From Gammaproteobacteria bacterium (GTDB lineage: Bacteria; Pseudomonadota; Gammaproteobacteria; Chromatiales; Chromatiaceae), in NCBI GenBank assembly GCA_020445255.1, contig JAGRGY010000024.1, forward strand, positions 1-64,000: a DNA stretch of 64,000 nucleotides, in the 5' to 3' direction. Of the stretch, positions 8,617-19,404 are shown in pieces; position 1 is the first letter of the stretch, and every line of letters starts with the position of its first letter. A program made the translations under genes and the position numbers. The notes below the pieces were generated by a model. The model was not told the DNA's origin. It searched no databases and saw only the letters and a list, made by a program, of their open reading frames with translations.

Positions 8617-8643
8617 GTTTCCTCCGGATCTGCGGAACGGGTG

Positions 8644-9759
8644 CTAGGGTGCGAGAAAATAGGCCTGGCTGGCGACGAACTGTTGCGCGCGGTCGACGAA
8701 ATCGCGCTGGTAGACGAACGCGTCCAGCCGATGCGGTTCCAGGCGCCTTTCGCTGCTCTTGTGCAGACGCCCGTCACCACAGTTTATTGCGGTAAACACC
8801 ACGACCGGCCAGTACGCGCTGGCGATGGTGGAAAAGCCTTCCGACGGCACGTCGATATCCGCCAGCAGCAGGCGCCGCGCCGCGCCGCGCTCACACAGCC
8901 GCTCGATACCGGCACGGCCGTCCGCGAGGTCGTCGCGGAACGGCAGATTCGCGTCGCCGGCCGCGACATTGGCCGCACCGAGGCGCTCGCGCGCGGCCGT
9001 CAGCAGTTCTTCACGCAGCATCCCGGCGTACTGCTGCGGCGTGTAACGGTCATTGTCGGCGCGCGCATCGGTCTCGGCCTCGACCAGCACACGCAGTTCG
9101 GGCAGCGTCGGCGCGGGCGGCGGCCGTGACGGCACGGGGGCCGCCTTGGCAACGACGGCTTCCGTCGCCGGTCGGCTCGCCGCCGTGGTCTTGCCGACGG
9201 CGGGCGCCTTCTTGACCACCGGTGGCTTCGGCACGGGCGTCGATTCCACGCGCGCGATCGGCGGCACCGGCTCGGGCGGTGACGGTTGCGGCGGAGACTC
9301 GAATGTAATGGCCCGGGTGGGAGGTTTCTCGATCTGACCGCCGAGGTCCGGCGCCACCTCGGCTACGGCCGGGGCAGGCGTCGGCTCCGTGACGTCGGGC
9401 CCGCGCGGCGGCTCTACCATGGCCGCGACCGGTGGCTCGGCACCCGTGGCCGTGTTCACGCCCGGGTCCCGCGCGTCGGGCGCGGTGGGATCTGCGACGG
9501 CCGGCGTCGGGTCGGCGCCGACCAGTATCGGCGCGCGCAGGTCGCGTTCGATCGGCGAGCCGTTGTCGCGTTCGCCCGATACCGGGTTGAGGTCTCCCTC
9601 TTCGTGGTGTGACGGCGACACCGTGACCGGCGGCTGCGCGGTTTGTGGCCCACGCTGGAAGCGTTCGACGATGTCGGTCAGCGGCAGGTACTTGTAGCCC
9701 AGCCACGCAACCACGATCACGACCAGGATCGGCAATGGCCCCTTGATGAATCCGCTCAT
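8644..9759 (-). CDS. Membrane-anchored proline-rich protein, unknown function
   Basis: A 371-residue protein with one N-terminal transmembrane anchor (about 8-24) and a long Pro/Ala/Val-rich segment (about 35-235), suggesting a periplasm-spanning linker. The C-terminal ~135 residues look folded (RYTPQQYAGMLREEL, RRLLLADIDVPSEGF, WPVVVFTAINCGDG) and match no family I recognise. It follows ispG with a 66-bp gap and is likely co-transcribed. The layout resembles TonB-like or envelope-spanning adaptors, but no TonB box-binding domain is visible. The ATG at 9759 was preferred because it places the anchor at the N-terminus. Confidence 0.7.
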   Translation of the reverse strand: MSGFIKGPLPILVVIVVAWLGYKYLPLTDIVERFQRGPQTAQPPVTVSPSHHEEGDLNPVSGERDNGSPIERDLRAPILVGADPTPAVADPTAPDARDPGVNTATGAEPPVAAMVEPPRGPDVTEPTPAPAVAEVAPDLGGQIEKPPTRAITFESPPQPSPPEPVPPIARVESTPVPKPPVVKKAPAVGKTTAASRPATEAVVAKAAPVPSRPPPAPTLPELRVLVEAETDARADNDRYTPQQYAGMLREELLTAARERLGAANVAAGDANLPFRDDLADGRAGIERLCERGAARRLLLADIDVPSEGFSTIASAYWPVVVFTAINCGDGRLHKSSERRLEPHRLDAFVYQRDFVDRAQQFVASQAYFLAP

Positions 9760-9825
9760 GCGATGGTCTCCGTCGTAACCTCGCCGCCGCTCACGCACGT
9801 CGAGGTTGCGCTGAACCGGCCGGCA

Positions 9826-11064
9826 TCACGCCGCCCCACTGCTGCGCCCGTAGCGCGTGCGCACATAGTCGTCGACGATGGCCTGGAACTCGGTGGCAAT
9901 CGCGTCGCCCTTCAGCGTCGTGAATTTCACCCCGTCGACGTACACGGGCGCCGACGGTTGTTCGCCGGTGCCCGGCAGGCTGATGCCGATGTTGGCGTGC
10001 TTGCTCTCGCCCGGGCCGTTGACGACGCAGCCCATCACCGCGACATCCATCTCCTCGACGCCCGGATAGTGCTCGCGCCAGGCCGGCATCTGCTCGCGCA
10101 GATAGCGCTGAATGTCCTGCGCCAGCTGCTGGAAATAGGTGCTCGTGGTGCGACCGCAGCCCGGGCACGCGATGACCATCGGCATGAACGCGCGCAGCCC
10201 CATCGACTGCAGGATCTCCTGACCGACCCGCACCTCCTGCGCGCGGTCGCCGCCGGGCTCCGGCGTCAGCGAGATGCGGATCGTGTCGCCGATGCCCTCC
10301 TGCAGCAGCACCGCGAGCGCCGCGGTCGACGCGACGATGCCCTTCGAACCCATGCCGGCCTCGGTCAGACCGAGGTGCAGCGCGTAGTCGCAGCGCGCGG
10401 CGAGCATGCGGTAGACGCCGATCAGGTCCTGCACGCCGCTCATCTTGCACGACAACACGATACGGTCGCGGCCCAGCCCGATCTCCTCGGCCTTGGCCGC
10501 ACTCTGCAGCGCCGACGCGACCATGACCTCGCGCATCATCGCATCGGCGTCGAGCGGATCGCCCGACTTGGCGTTGGCGTCCATCATCCGCGCGACCAGG
10601 GCCTTGTCCAGCGAGCCCCAGTTGACGCCGATGCGCACCGCCTTGCCGTTGGCGATCGCGGTCTCGATCATCGCCGCGAACTGTGCGTCGCGCTTCTCGC
10701 CGCTGCCGACGTTGCCTGGATTGATGCGGTACTTGGCGAGTGCCTGCGCACACTCGGGGTACTGCGTGAGCAGGCGGTGGCCATTGAAGTGAAAGTCGCC
10801 GACCAGCGGCACGTCGACACCGCGCGCATCCAGACCCTCGCGAATCGCGGCAACTGCGGCTGCGGCCTCTTCGCTGTTCACGGTGATGCGCACGAGTTCA
10901 GATCCCGCCCGCGCCAGTGCGGCGACCTGATCGACGGTCGCCTTGATGTCGGCGGTATCGGTATTGGTCATCGACTGCACGACGACCGGTGCATCGCCGC
11001 CGACCGTGACGTGGCCTACCTTTACCGCGACCGTCTTGTGGCGCTGGATCGGGGATCCGCTCAT
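9826..11064 (-). CDS. ispG: 4-hydroxy-3-methylbut-2-enyl diphosphate synthase IspG (GcpE)
   Basis: A 412-residue enzyme of the MEP isoprenoid pathway, converting MEcPP to HMBPP with a [4Fe-4S] cluster. Family strings are [42 protein letters not shown] and [13 protein letters not shown]. The cluster cysteines lie in IACPGCGRT and [11 protein letters not shown]. The length is normal for the bacterial form without an insert domain. The 293 bases upstream hold a nested palindrome (11182-11251) and the terminator of the upstream gene. Confidence 0.96.
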   Translation of the reverse strand: MSGSPIQRHKTVAVKVGHVTVGGDAPVVVQSMTNTDTADIKATVDQVAALARAGSELVRITVNSEEAAAAVAAIREGLDARGVDVPLVGDFHFNGHRLLTQYPECAQALAKYRINPGNVGSGEKRDAQFAAMIETAIANGKAVRIGVNWGSLDKALVARMMDANAKSGDPLDADAMMREVMVASALQSAAKAEEIGLGRDRIVLSCKMSGVQDLIGVYRMLAARCDYALHLGLTEAGMGSKGIVASTAALAVLLQEGIGDTIRISLTPEPGGDRAQEVRVGQEILQSMGLRAFMPMVIACPGCGRTTSTYFQQLAQDIQRYLREQMPAWREHYPGVEEMDVAVMGCVVNGPGESKHANIGISLPGTGEQPSAPVYVDGVKFTTLKGDAIATEFQAIVDDYVRTRYGRSSGAA

Positions 11065-11181
11065 GTTTGTTTGAGCCCTCGCAGTCGGCCCGGAATCAGG
11101 TTGGGATCATAGCAAACCACGCCGACCGATTTTCCTGTGGTGGGTGTGTAATGTCTGGTCGGTTTGGCGCGGGTGAGGACC

Positions 11182-11251
11182 CTTCGCGCTTCGCAGGTGG
11201 TTCCGCTTGATGCGCGCCACCGCGCGCATCAAAGACCAATCCAGCGCGAAG
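11182..11251. repeat. Nested palindromic repeat, copy A
   Basis: The outer stem CTTCGCGCT (11182-11190) pairs perfectly with AGCGCGAAG (11243-11251). An inner stem TTGATGCGCGC (11207-11217) pairs with GCGCGCATCAA (11222-11232) around a 4-base loop. Copy B at 20775-20838 has the same two stems and similar spacing, so this is a repeated REP-like element rather than a chance hairpin. It lies between ispG and the SQR gene. Confidence 0.75.
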
Positions 11252-11305
11252 CACGGACAATCCGTGATTCCGCCCCAGCCGCAAGGTCGACTGCAAACTC
11301 GGAGG

Positions 11306-11336
11306 CAAAAAAAACCCGGCCATCGCTGACCGGGTT
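11306..11336 (-). terminator. Rho-independent terminator after the SQR gene
   Basis: On the minus strand AACCCGG (11336-11330) pairs with CCGGGTT (11319-11313) around a 10-base loop and is followed by a run of about eight T. It lies 22 bases past the SQR stop codon. Confidence 0.85.
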
Positions 11337-11357
11337 CGATCTCCTCTCGCGCTCTGT

Positions 11358-12722
<1,365 letters not shown>

Positions 12723-12732
12723 CTAACAATGC

Positions 12733-12774
12733 AAAATGGCCCACCTGCGACGGAACGTCCATGCGGGTGGGCCA
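12733..12774 (-). terminator. Long GC-rich hairpin, probable terminator of the DUF302 transcript
   Basis: TGGCCCACCTGC (12737-12748) pairs with GCGGGTGGGCCA (12763-12774) with one G-T wobble. On the minus strand the stem is followed by TTTTGC. It lies inside a 407-bp gene-free stretch (12630-13036) between the DUF302 gene and SQR, where I see no further feature apart from a T-rich run near 12966-12979. Confidence 0.5.
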
Positions 12775-13036
12775 CAGGGCCGGCTTTCGTCTTTTTGAAT
12801 GTGGCGTGCCGGCTCGTGCCGCCGCATTATCACACAGCTTCCCCTGCGATCGGGAAGGGATTTGCGGTCGACGGCAGGGGTGTACGGGGCCAATGCCCGC
12901 GCTGGCGGGAGGGAGTGCCATGCCCAGGCCGTCAGCAAGTGCTGAAGGCGGCGTCCAACTTATTGATTTTTCTTTTTTTTATAGATCGACGAACGAGCCG
13001 GCGCGGGGCACTCGGCCACCGCGCCGACGGTCGACA

Positions 13037-13564
13037 TCACAGATCGCCGTTCACGCCGGCATCGACGATGCTGTAGATCGTGTCCCGAACCTTCTTCGCC
13101 AGCGGCTGCAGGTCTTCGGGCAGGTCGACCGCGTGCAGCATCATGTCCATGTTCTGGGTGACGATCCAGCCCTTGCCGTTGGAATCCTCGAGCACGGCGA
13201 TGCGGCACGGCAGGAAGCCGGCGAAGATGATGTTGTATTCGACCATCTTCTTGGCGATCAGCGCATCGCAGAAGGCCAGGATGCGCATGTAGTTGGCATC
13301 CTGGCCCATCGCCTTGACCTGCTCCGACAGCGGCAGGTCGGCGACCAGTTTGAAATTCAGCATGTTGGAGCGCAGCTGCATCGACTGTATCGCGTCGTCG
13401 ACGCTGACGCCGTCGGCGATCTCGAAGCGCTGGATGCTGTTGTCGATCATCTGCTGCGCCACCACCTTGTCGAACGCCGGGGTGTCGATTTCCTTCTTGC
13501 TGCCGGCATGAGCGGCGACGCTGAGACCGATGGCGAGGGCGAGAGATACGATCATTCTGTTCAT
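13037..13564 (-). CDS. Periplasmic DUF302 protein
   Basis: A 175-residue protein with a signal peptide (residues 1-20, ending AHA-G) and a DUF302-type domain, including IIFAGFLPCRIAVLED and GWIVTQNMDMM. DUF302 proteins are frequent in sulfur-oxidising and other Proteobacteria, but their role is not established. It lies upstream of SQR on the same strand with a 407-bp gap and a hairpin between, so it is probably a separate transcript. Confidence 0.8.
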   Translation of the reverse strand: MNRMIVSLALAIGLSVAAHAGSKKEIDTPAFDKVVAQQMIDNSIQRFEIADGVSVDDAIQSMQLRSNMLNFKLVADLPLSEQVKAMGQDANYMRILAFCDALIAKKMVEYNIIFAGFLPCRIAVLEDSNGKGWIVTQNMDMMLHAVDLPEDLQPLAKKVRDTIYSIVDAGVNGDL

Positions 13565-13730
13565 TTGAGTTTTCCTCGGAGTGTATGGAACACCGCTGTT
13601 GTCAGGCTTCGGAATGCGTCGGCACGGCCGGCGACGGGACGCGAAGTTTAGCCGAACCCCGGCCTGTGTTGTCCTGCGCTAATGACGGGGCCGGCGCACG
13701 CGCCTTCCATAGGGTTTTTCTTATCCAACA

Positions 13731-15440
13731 TCAATTCTTTTTATCAACGAGCGCCGCGATGTGTCGCCAGACCCAGCCCTGCGCACGGTCCTCGCCGGTC
13801 TTGATGAAGTCGAGCGTGTGCCGGTGCGACACCGTCCACTGCATGCGCGTGAAGGCGGTACGGTTGCCGCACATCAACAGTCGGTCGCCGGCGCGAATTG
13901 GGGTGTCGTCTCCCGGCAGCAGCAGCCGGTCATTGCGACGGTGCACCAGCAGCACGATCACGCGCAGGCTGCGTTCGCGCTGCCATGGATCGCGCACCAG
14001 GTCGCTGACCACGAAACGCCCGCCCTGTTCGAGGTAATCGCACAGGGCCGCCGCCTCGCTGCGATCGAGCAGCCACTCGCGCACGTGCGGCACCTCGTCG
14101 CGGACCAGTGCGCTGACCCGACTGACCAGCTCGCACGCCCAACTGTCCTCCTGGTAAAGCGCCAGCGACATGAACTCGTACAGCATCGGCGTCGCCATCA
14201 GCACCCGGATCTTGTCGGCGATGATCGCGCTGGGGTGCATGACCATGTCGGCATCAACGGCAGCGATGATGTCGCGGTTGTCGTGCTGATTCTGGCGAAC
14301 GACGACGAAGATGTCGTCGTTGAGCCCGCGTGCCGTCATCACGACCGACAGGTTGTTGGCGTCGTCGTTGGTGCCGGCCACCAGACCGGCGGCGTTCTCG
14401 ATACCGGCCTCGATCAGCGTGTCCGCCTCGGTACCGCGCCCGACCACCAGTCCTTCTGCGGGTTGCCCGGTCTGTTCCGGCTTCGCCTCGACGACGACGA
14501 CGCGAATTCCCTCGCTCTGCAGCCGGCGGCAGATCGCCTTGCCGAAGCGCCCGTAGCCACACACGATCCAGTGTCCGTCGGTTGGGGGATACAGGGGTTC
14601 GCTGAGCGTGCTGCCCTCGCGGCCGGTCAACCAGCGCTGCAACAGGTACAGGCAGGGCGCCTGGAACGCCAGGGTGAGGTGCGACGCGAAGGTATCGAAC
14701 GGGTCGACGATGTAGTCGGTGCCGAACGACGCCATGTTCTTCTCGACGTCGTGCGAATCGGAGCGGCAGATCACCTTGAGCTTGGGGTTGAGCAGCTTCG
14801 CGGTGATCGCGATCTTGAGGTTGACCAGGTTGTCGTCGGTCAGCGCCACGACCCCGACGCAGGACGGATGCTGCAGGCCGGCCTCCTCGAGGTGACGGGT
14901 GACCGCGGCGTCGCCATGCAGTGCCGGCACGAACTGTCGCAGGTCCTGCAGCTGGATCACGCTGGTCCGCGACTCGTCGATGTCGATGACGACCACGTGC
15001 TGGCCGCGACGCGTCAGCGTCTGCACCAGTGAGGATCCGGTCTCGCCGTAGCCACAGACGACATGGAACGGCTCGCGCAGACGACGGATGTGGCGGGCGA
15101 AGCGGTGCTCGGCGATCGCCTCCTGGAAGGTCTTGTCCTGGACCAGCGCCAGGATGGTGCCGAACGCGTAGATCCAGGAAATGACCGACGCGTACAGCGA
15201 CAGGCTCACCCACAGCCGCTGCAGGTCGGTAAAGGCATACGGGATCTCGCCGAAGCCGATCGTCGTCGCCATGTAGCTGACGAAGTAGAAGGCGTGGAAG
15301 ATGCTCATGTGCCAGACATTGCCGTCGGCATCGCGCCCGGGGATCAGCGTGAGGCCGAGGATCGACAAGGCGTAGACCGCGACCAACGTCAGCAGCGGCC
15401 GCCGCATGCGCCGCAGGATCAGGAAGACGATGTTCTCCAT
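13731..15440 (-). CDS. Two-TM ion channel with tandem RCK (TrkA-N) domains
   Basis: A 569-residue protein with one TM near residues 13-33, a pore helix and filter MATTIGFGEIP, and a second TM near 80-100. Two RCK/TrkA-N units follow, each with a Rossmann glycine motif (VVCGYGETGSS; IVCGYGRFGKA) and an acidic strand end (VVIDIDES; VVVEAKPE). A TrkA-C-like segment is near the C-terminus. The TIGFGE filter resembles TVGYGD of potassium channels but is variant, so ion selectivity is open. It is encoded 21 bp after the DUF6394 gene, likely as one operon. Confidence 0.85.
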   Translation of the reverse strand: MENIVFLILRRMRRPLLTLVAVYALSILGLTLIPGRDADGNVWHMSIFHAFYFVSYMATTIGFGEIPYAFTDLQRLWVSLSLYASVISWIYAFGTILALVQDKTFQEAIAEHRFARHIRRLREPFHVVCGYGETGSSLVQTLTRRGQHVVVIDIDESRTSVIQLQDLRQFVPALHGDAAVTRHLEEAGLQHPSCVGVVALTDDNLVNLKIAITAKLLNPKLKVICRSDSHDVEKNMASFGTDYIVDPFDTFASHLTLAFQAPCLYLLQRWLTGREGSTLSEPLYPPTDGHWIVCGYGRFGKAICRRLQSEGIRVVVVEAKPEQTGQPAEGLVVGRGTEADTLIEAGIENAAGLVAGTNDDANNLSVVMTARGLNDDIFVVVRQNQHDNRDIIAAVDADMVMHPSAIIADKIRVLMATPMLYEFMSLALYQEDSWACELVSRVSALVRDEVPHVREWLLDRSEAAALCDYLEQGGRFVVSDLVRDPWQRERSLRVIVLLVHRRNDRLLLPGDDTPIRAGDRLLMCGNRTAFTRMQWTVSHRHTLDFIKTGEDRAQGWVWRHIAALVDKKN

Positions 15441-15461
15441 TCGGATCGCTTCGAACGGGGT

Positions 15462-15845
15462 TCAGCGCCGCAACATCACCGTCTCGATGATCAGCAGCAC
15501 CACCGAGATCACGTTGGCCAGCATCGCGCCGCCCGACAGCGACACGATGCTCGCGGTCACGCTCGGCGTGAGACCGACCTGGTGAACGTGCACGGAGAGG
15601 GTCCACACCAGCGCCGCTGCCACCAGCTGCAACATCGCGACCAGGCTGGTGGCCAGCAGCAGCGCCCCCATCTGGCTGCGGTCGCCGAACTTGAGCACGG
15701 TCGCGATCAGGTTGACGACCACCACGGCGAACAACTCGTAGACATGATGGTGGTTGGGATTCTCGATCTCACCGACGAAGAACCCGAAATTGAGCGTCAG
15801 CGCAAGGACGATGAAGAAGCCGAAGACGACCTTTTCGGGATTCAT
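15462..15845 (-). CDS. DUF6394-type small membrane protein
   Basis: A 127-residue protein with about four hydrophobic helices (6-24, 33-50, 60-85, 100-124) and the stretch FFVGEIENPNHHHVYELFAV. I recognise it as a DUF6394-like family found next to potassium-channel genes. The ATG at 15845 has AGGAG 5 bases upstream. It is transcribed just ahead of the RCK channel, so it may be an accessory subunit; that is inference from context. Confidence 0.7.
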   Translation of the reverse strand: MNPEKVVFGFFIVLALTLNFGFFVGEIENPNHHHVYELFAVVVVNLIATVLKFGDRSQMGALLLATSLVAMLQLVAAALVWTLSVHVHQVGLTPSVTASIVSLSGGAMLANVISVVLLIIETVMLRR

Positions 15846-15914
15846 ACCTGCTCCTGTGGCGGTTCGACAAACCGGTATTCGTTCGACCAATTAAAGCATG
15901 CAGGCTACATTTTT

Positions 15915-15931
15915 TGTTACCTTTGGTAACA
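15915..15931. promoter_or_regulatory. Perfect palindrome TGTTACC-TTT-GGTAACA, candidate operator
   Basis: A 7+3+7 palindrome lies about 70 bases upstream of the DUF6394/channel operon start, in promoter position for the minus strand, next to a T-run. A near-identical site (GTTACGTTTGGTAAC) occurs at 22283-22297. The two sites flank the transporter-kinase/regulator pair at 16444-20701. Confidence 0.55.
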
Positions 15932-15970
15932 GAGCCGGTGGGGTCCACTCCCACCACGCACCCAGGTGCC

Positions 15971-16253
15971 AGGGCCTGTTCACACGACGCGCGGGCTAGC
16001 GTTGCTGTCCCAAAATGCGTCAGGCACGGCGCGAGGAGAGAGCTTTGGTGAGTCCACAATGAGCGACGAGCAACCGCGCATGGCGCCATTCGAGGTGCAA
16101 CCGGAAGAGATCGGGTCGCCGCGGTGTTCATCAATGCTCCGCCCGACGGCGTTTCCGCTCGCTCGTGCACATCCAGCACAGCACACCCAAAGCGCCTTGC
16201 TGGCCGAAAAAACGGCCGCCGTCGCTGCGCCCTGCGTCGTATGAACAGGCCCT
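15971..16253. mobile_element. 283-bp element with terminal inverted repeats (MITE-like)
   Basis: The left end AGGGCCTGTTCACACGACGC (15971-15990) and the inverted right end (16253-16234, AGGGCCTGTTCATACGACGC) agree at 19 of 20 positions. No transposase is encoded, and no clear target-site duplication can be read in the flanks (GGTGCC on the left, AGCATG on the right). The element ends three bases before the start codon of the small gene at 16257. With the palindrome at 15915 it fills the 411-bp gap between 15845 and 16257. I recall no named IS family with certainty. Confidence 0.65.
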
Positions 16254-16256
16254 AGC

Positions 16257-16454
16257 ATGCTGCCGCCCCGCTTCCCGCTCGGCAGAGAACTCGCGGTGAT
16301 TCTCGGCGTGCTGCTGTTGCTGCTGTTCGTCAGCCCGGTGGCCGGGTGGTGGGCGACGCCCGGCATGAACTGGATGACGCCGTACGCGCTGTGGCTGCTG
16401 GTGATCCTGGGCGCGGTGTTCATCCACCGACGGGACGATTCCGATGGGTCATGA
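16257..16454 (+). CDS. Small two-TM protein upstream of the sensor kinase (CbrX-like)
   Basis: A 65-residue protein with hydrophobic segments at about 11-31 and 41-56 and a polar tail (HRRDDSDGS). It overlaps the kinase start by 11 bases, which suggests translational coupling. A small membrane protein overlapping cbrA (CbrX) is known in Pseudomonas, and this has the same size and position. No Shine-Dalgarno sequence is visible, because the TIR element ends three bases before the ATG. It may be translated weakly or from a leader supplied by the element. Confidence 0.65.
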   Translation: MLPPRFPLGRELAVILGVLLLLLFVSPVAGWWATPGMNWMTPYALWLLVILGAVFIHRRDDSDGS

Positions 16455-19404
16455 ACTGGCGACGCTGTTCGCGGCCGGATTCGTCTACCTGCTGCTGTTG
16501 TTCCTGGTCGCCTACGCGACCGACCGCGACTGGCTGCCATCGCACTGGGCCGCCCACCCGCTGACCTATACGCTGTCGATCGGGGTATACGCGACCAGCT
16601 GGACCTACTACGGCAGCGTCGGCTACGCCTCGGTCAACGGTCTGCTGTTCCTGACCATCTACATCGGCGCGACGCTGGCGTTCGTGCTCAGCCCGGTGCT
16701 GCTGCAGCCGATCCTGCGCGTCAGCCGCGACTACCAGCTGACCTCGCTCGCCGACCTGCTGGCGTTCCGCTACCGCAGCCAGGCCGCCGGCGTGCTGGTG
16801 ACGCTGTTCATGCTGCTCGGCACGATGCCGTACATCGCACTGCAGATCCGCGCGGTCACCGAGTCGCTGCAGGTGCTGTCGAACGAGGTCCCGTCGAACA
16901 CGATCGCGCTGGTGTTCTGCGCCACGCTGATCCTGTTCGGCGTGCTGTTCGGCACCCGCCACATCTCGCCGCGCGAGAAGCACCGCGGCCTGGTCGTCGC
17001 GATCGCGTTCGAGTCGCTGATCAAGCTGGTCGTGCTGCTGCTGATCGGCGGCTATGCCCTGTTCGGCGTGTTCGGCGGTACCCGCGGTCTCGAGGACTGG
17101 CTCGCGGCCAACCCGCAGGCGATCGAGGCATTGTACCGTCCGGTCACGGAGAGCCCGTGGAGCGCGCTGGTGTTCCTGTCGTTCGCCGCGGCCTTTCTGC
17201 TGCCGCGCCAGTTCCACATGCTGTTCGCCGAGAACCTCGATGCACGCAGTCTGCGCACCGCGACCTGGGCGATGCCGGCTTTCCTGCTGCTGTTGAACCT
17301 GTCGATCCCGGTCATCCTTTGGGCCGGCCGCAAGCTCGGACTCGGCATCAATCCCGATTACTTCGTGCTCGGCATCACGCTCGCGGATGGTCCGTCGTGG
17401 CTGTCGCTGCTGGCATTCATCGGCGGCCTGTCGGCGGCCAGCGCGATGGTCATCGTGACCAGCATCGCGCTCGCGACGATGAGCCTGAACCACCTGCTGC
17501 TGCCGGCCAGCTACCCCGATCCGGCCATGAACCTGTACCGCTGGATCCTGTGGGGCCGGCGCCTGCTGATCGGCCTGATCATCATGGCCGGCTACGGCTT
17601 CTACGTCGGCCTGAAGCACAGTCAGAGCCTGGTCGAGCTGGGCCTGATCTCGTTCGTCGCCGTCGCGCAGTTCCTGCCCGGGATCGCCGGCATGCTGTAC
17701 TGGCGGCGCGCGACGCGAGTCGGGTTCGTCAGTGGACTGCTTGGCGGCATCTGCGTCTGGTCGGTGCTGATGCTCGCACCACTGCTGTACAGCTCGGGCG
17801 TGCTGATCACCGACATGGGTGTGCCGCACATCGTCGCACTGAGCGGCATGCACAAATGGGCCTTCGCCACGTTCGCGACCCTGACCGTGAACGGCGGCCT
17901 GTTCGTGCTGGTGTCGATGCTGACCCGCCAGTCGCCCGGCGAACTCGAGGCCGCGAACGCCTGTTGCGCGGAATCGACCGGGCCGCTGGCCGGCGTGGTC
18001 GCCGCCGGATCGCCGGACGAGTTTCGCACCCTGCTGGCTGGAACCCTGGGCAGGGAAACGGCCGACGGCGAGGTCGACCAGGCGCTGGCCGACCTGGGCA
18101 TGCGCCCCAACGAGCGTCGCACGACCGAGCTGCGGCGCCTGCGTGAACGCATCGAGCGCAACCTGTCCGGCCTGCTCGGTCCGCAGCTCGCGCACATCAT
18201 CGTCAACCGCCGGCTCGAACTCGACCCGGAGGCGAAGACCGCGCTCGCCGACTCGATGCGCTACGTCGAGGAGCGCCTCGAGACGTCGCGCTCGCAGCTG
18301 CGCGGACTCAGTGTCGAACTCGACAACCTGCGCCGCCTGCACCGCCAGATCCTGCAGGACCTGCCGCTCGGGGTCTGCGCGACCGACAGCCAGGGCAAGA
18401 TCGTGCTGTGGAACCTGGCGCTCGAGATGATGACCGGCGTCGACGCCGCACCGCTGATCGGCACGCGCCTCGACCGCCTGCCGCCGCCGTGGGACGGCCT
18501 GCTCGCCGGCTTCTCGCGCACCGCCGAGGACCACGCCTATCGCACCGAACTGGCGGTGGCCGGGCGCCCGCGCTGGTACAACCTGCACAAGGCCGCTTAT
18601 GCCGACCCGGTCGTCGAAGGCGCGCTGCCGTCGCGCCCCGGCATGGTCATGCTGATCGAGGACCTGACCGACCTCGGCACGCTGGAGGCCGAACTCGCGC
18701 ACAACGACCGGCTGGCCTCGGTCGGTCGCCTGGCCGCCGGCGTCGCGCACGAGATCGGCAACCCGGTGACCGGCATCGCGTCGCTGGCGCAGAACCTGCG
18801 CCACGAGGACGACCCGGACGTGGTCCGGCAGAGCATCGAGGAGATCATCGGCCAGACCCGTCGCATCAGCGACATCCTGCGCACGCTGAAGGGCTTCAGC
18901 CGCGGCAGTCGCCACCTGCAGCAGCGCGAGACCTTTGCCCTGTGCGAGGCGGTCGACGATGCCGTGCACCTGCTGCGGCTCACGCACAAACACGACGGCA
19001 TCCGCTTCGAGGCCAGCTGCCCGGGCGACATCGTGGTGACCGGCAACCGCCAGCAGCTGTCGCAGGTGCTGGTCAACCTGCTGGCCAACGCCGCGGATGC
19101 ATCGCGCACCGGTGACCGCGTCGACCTGCTGGTGCGTGCGGCCGGCGACGAGGCGATCATCGAGATCATGGATCAGGGCCAGGGCATACCCGAGGAACTG
19201 CGCGAGACCATATTCGAACCCTTCTACACGACCAAGCCCACCGGTCAGGGGACCGGGCTCGGGCTGTCGCTGTCGTACAAGATCATCGAAGACCACAACG
19301 GCACGCTCGCCATCGACTCTCAGGTCGGGCTCGGTACACGCGTGATCGTCAACCTGCCGCTGCGCGCGGCGGAATCGGCCAATGAATCATTTGCTCATCA
19401 TTGA
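16444..19404 (+). CDS. Transporter-fused sensor histidine kinase (CbrA-like)
   Basis: A 986-residue protein. Residues 1-480 form a sodium/solute-symporter (SSS) fold with about 13 TM helices, including YATSWTYYGSVGYAS and ILWAGRKLGLGINPDYF. A linker helix follows, then a PAS-like domain (about 635-740; PLGVCATDSQGKIVLWN), a HisKA domain with phospho-acceptor H769 (AAGVAHEIGNPV) and an HATPase_c domain (about 865-975; NLLANAADAS, MDQGQGIPEELR, GTGLGLSL). CbrA and CrbS have this architecture and sense carbon and nitrogen status; some transport histidine. The regulator gene overlaps its 3' end by 23 bases. Confidence 0.88.
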   Translation: MGHELATLFAAGFVYLLLLFLVAYATDRDWLPSHWAAHPLTYTLSIGVYATSWTYYGSVGYASVNGLLFLTIYIGATLAFVLSPVLLQPILRVSRDYQLTSLADLLAFRYRSQAAGVLVTLFMLLGTMPYIALQIRAVTESLQVLSNEVPSNTIALVFCATLILFGVLFGTRHISPREKHRGLVVAIAFESLIKLVVLLLIGGYALFGVFGGTRGLEDWLAANPQAIEALYRPVTESPWSALVFLSFAAAFLLPRQFHMLFAENLDARSLRTATWAMPAFLLLLNLSIPVILWAGRKLGLGINPDYFVLGITLADGPSWLSLLAFIGGLSAASAMVIVTSIALATMSLNHLLLPASYPDPAMNLYRWILWGRRLLIGLIIMAGYGFYVGLKHSQSLVELGLISFVAVAQFLPGIAGMLYWRRATRVGFVSGLLGGICVWSVLMLAPLLYSSGVLITDMGVPHIVALSGMHKWAFATFATLTVNGGLFVLVSMLTRQSPGELEAANACCAESTGPLAGVVAAGSPDEFRTLLAGTLGRETADGEVDQALADLGMRPNERRTTELRRLRERIERNLSGLLGPQLAHIIVNRRLELDPEAKTALADSMRYVEERLETSRSQLRGLSVELDNLRRLHRQILQDLPLGVCATDSQGKIVLWNLALEMMTGVDAAPLIGTRLDRLPPPWDGLLAGFSRTAEDHAYRTELAVAGRPRWYNLHKAAYADPVVEGALPSRPGMVMLIEDLTDLGTLEAELAHNDRLASVGRLAAGVAHEIGNPVTGIASLAQNLRHEDDPDVVRQSIEEIIGQTRRISDILRTLKGFSRGSRHLQQRETFALCEAVDDAVHLLRLTHKHDGIRFEASCPGDIVVTGNRQQLSQVLVNLLANAADASRTGDRVDLLVRAAGDEAIIEIMDQGQGIPEELRETIFEPFYTTKPTGQGTGLGLSLSYKIIEDHNGTLAIDSQVGLGTRVIVNLPLRAAESANESFAHH

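Noticed and set aside
15965..16259. Target-site duplication around the TIR element
   Set aside because: Flanks GGTGCC and AGCATG do not match at any sensible length.
16420..19296. A 958-codon open frame on the minus strand opposite the sensor kinase
   Set aside because: It is a GC-rich shadow with runs of Gln/Arg/His; the plus strand carries clear SSS, PAS and kinase motifs.
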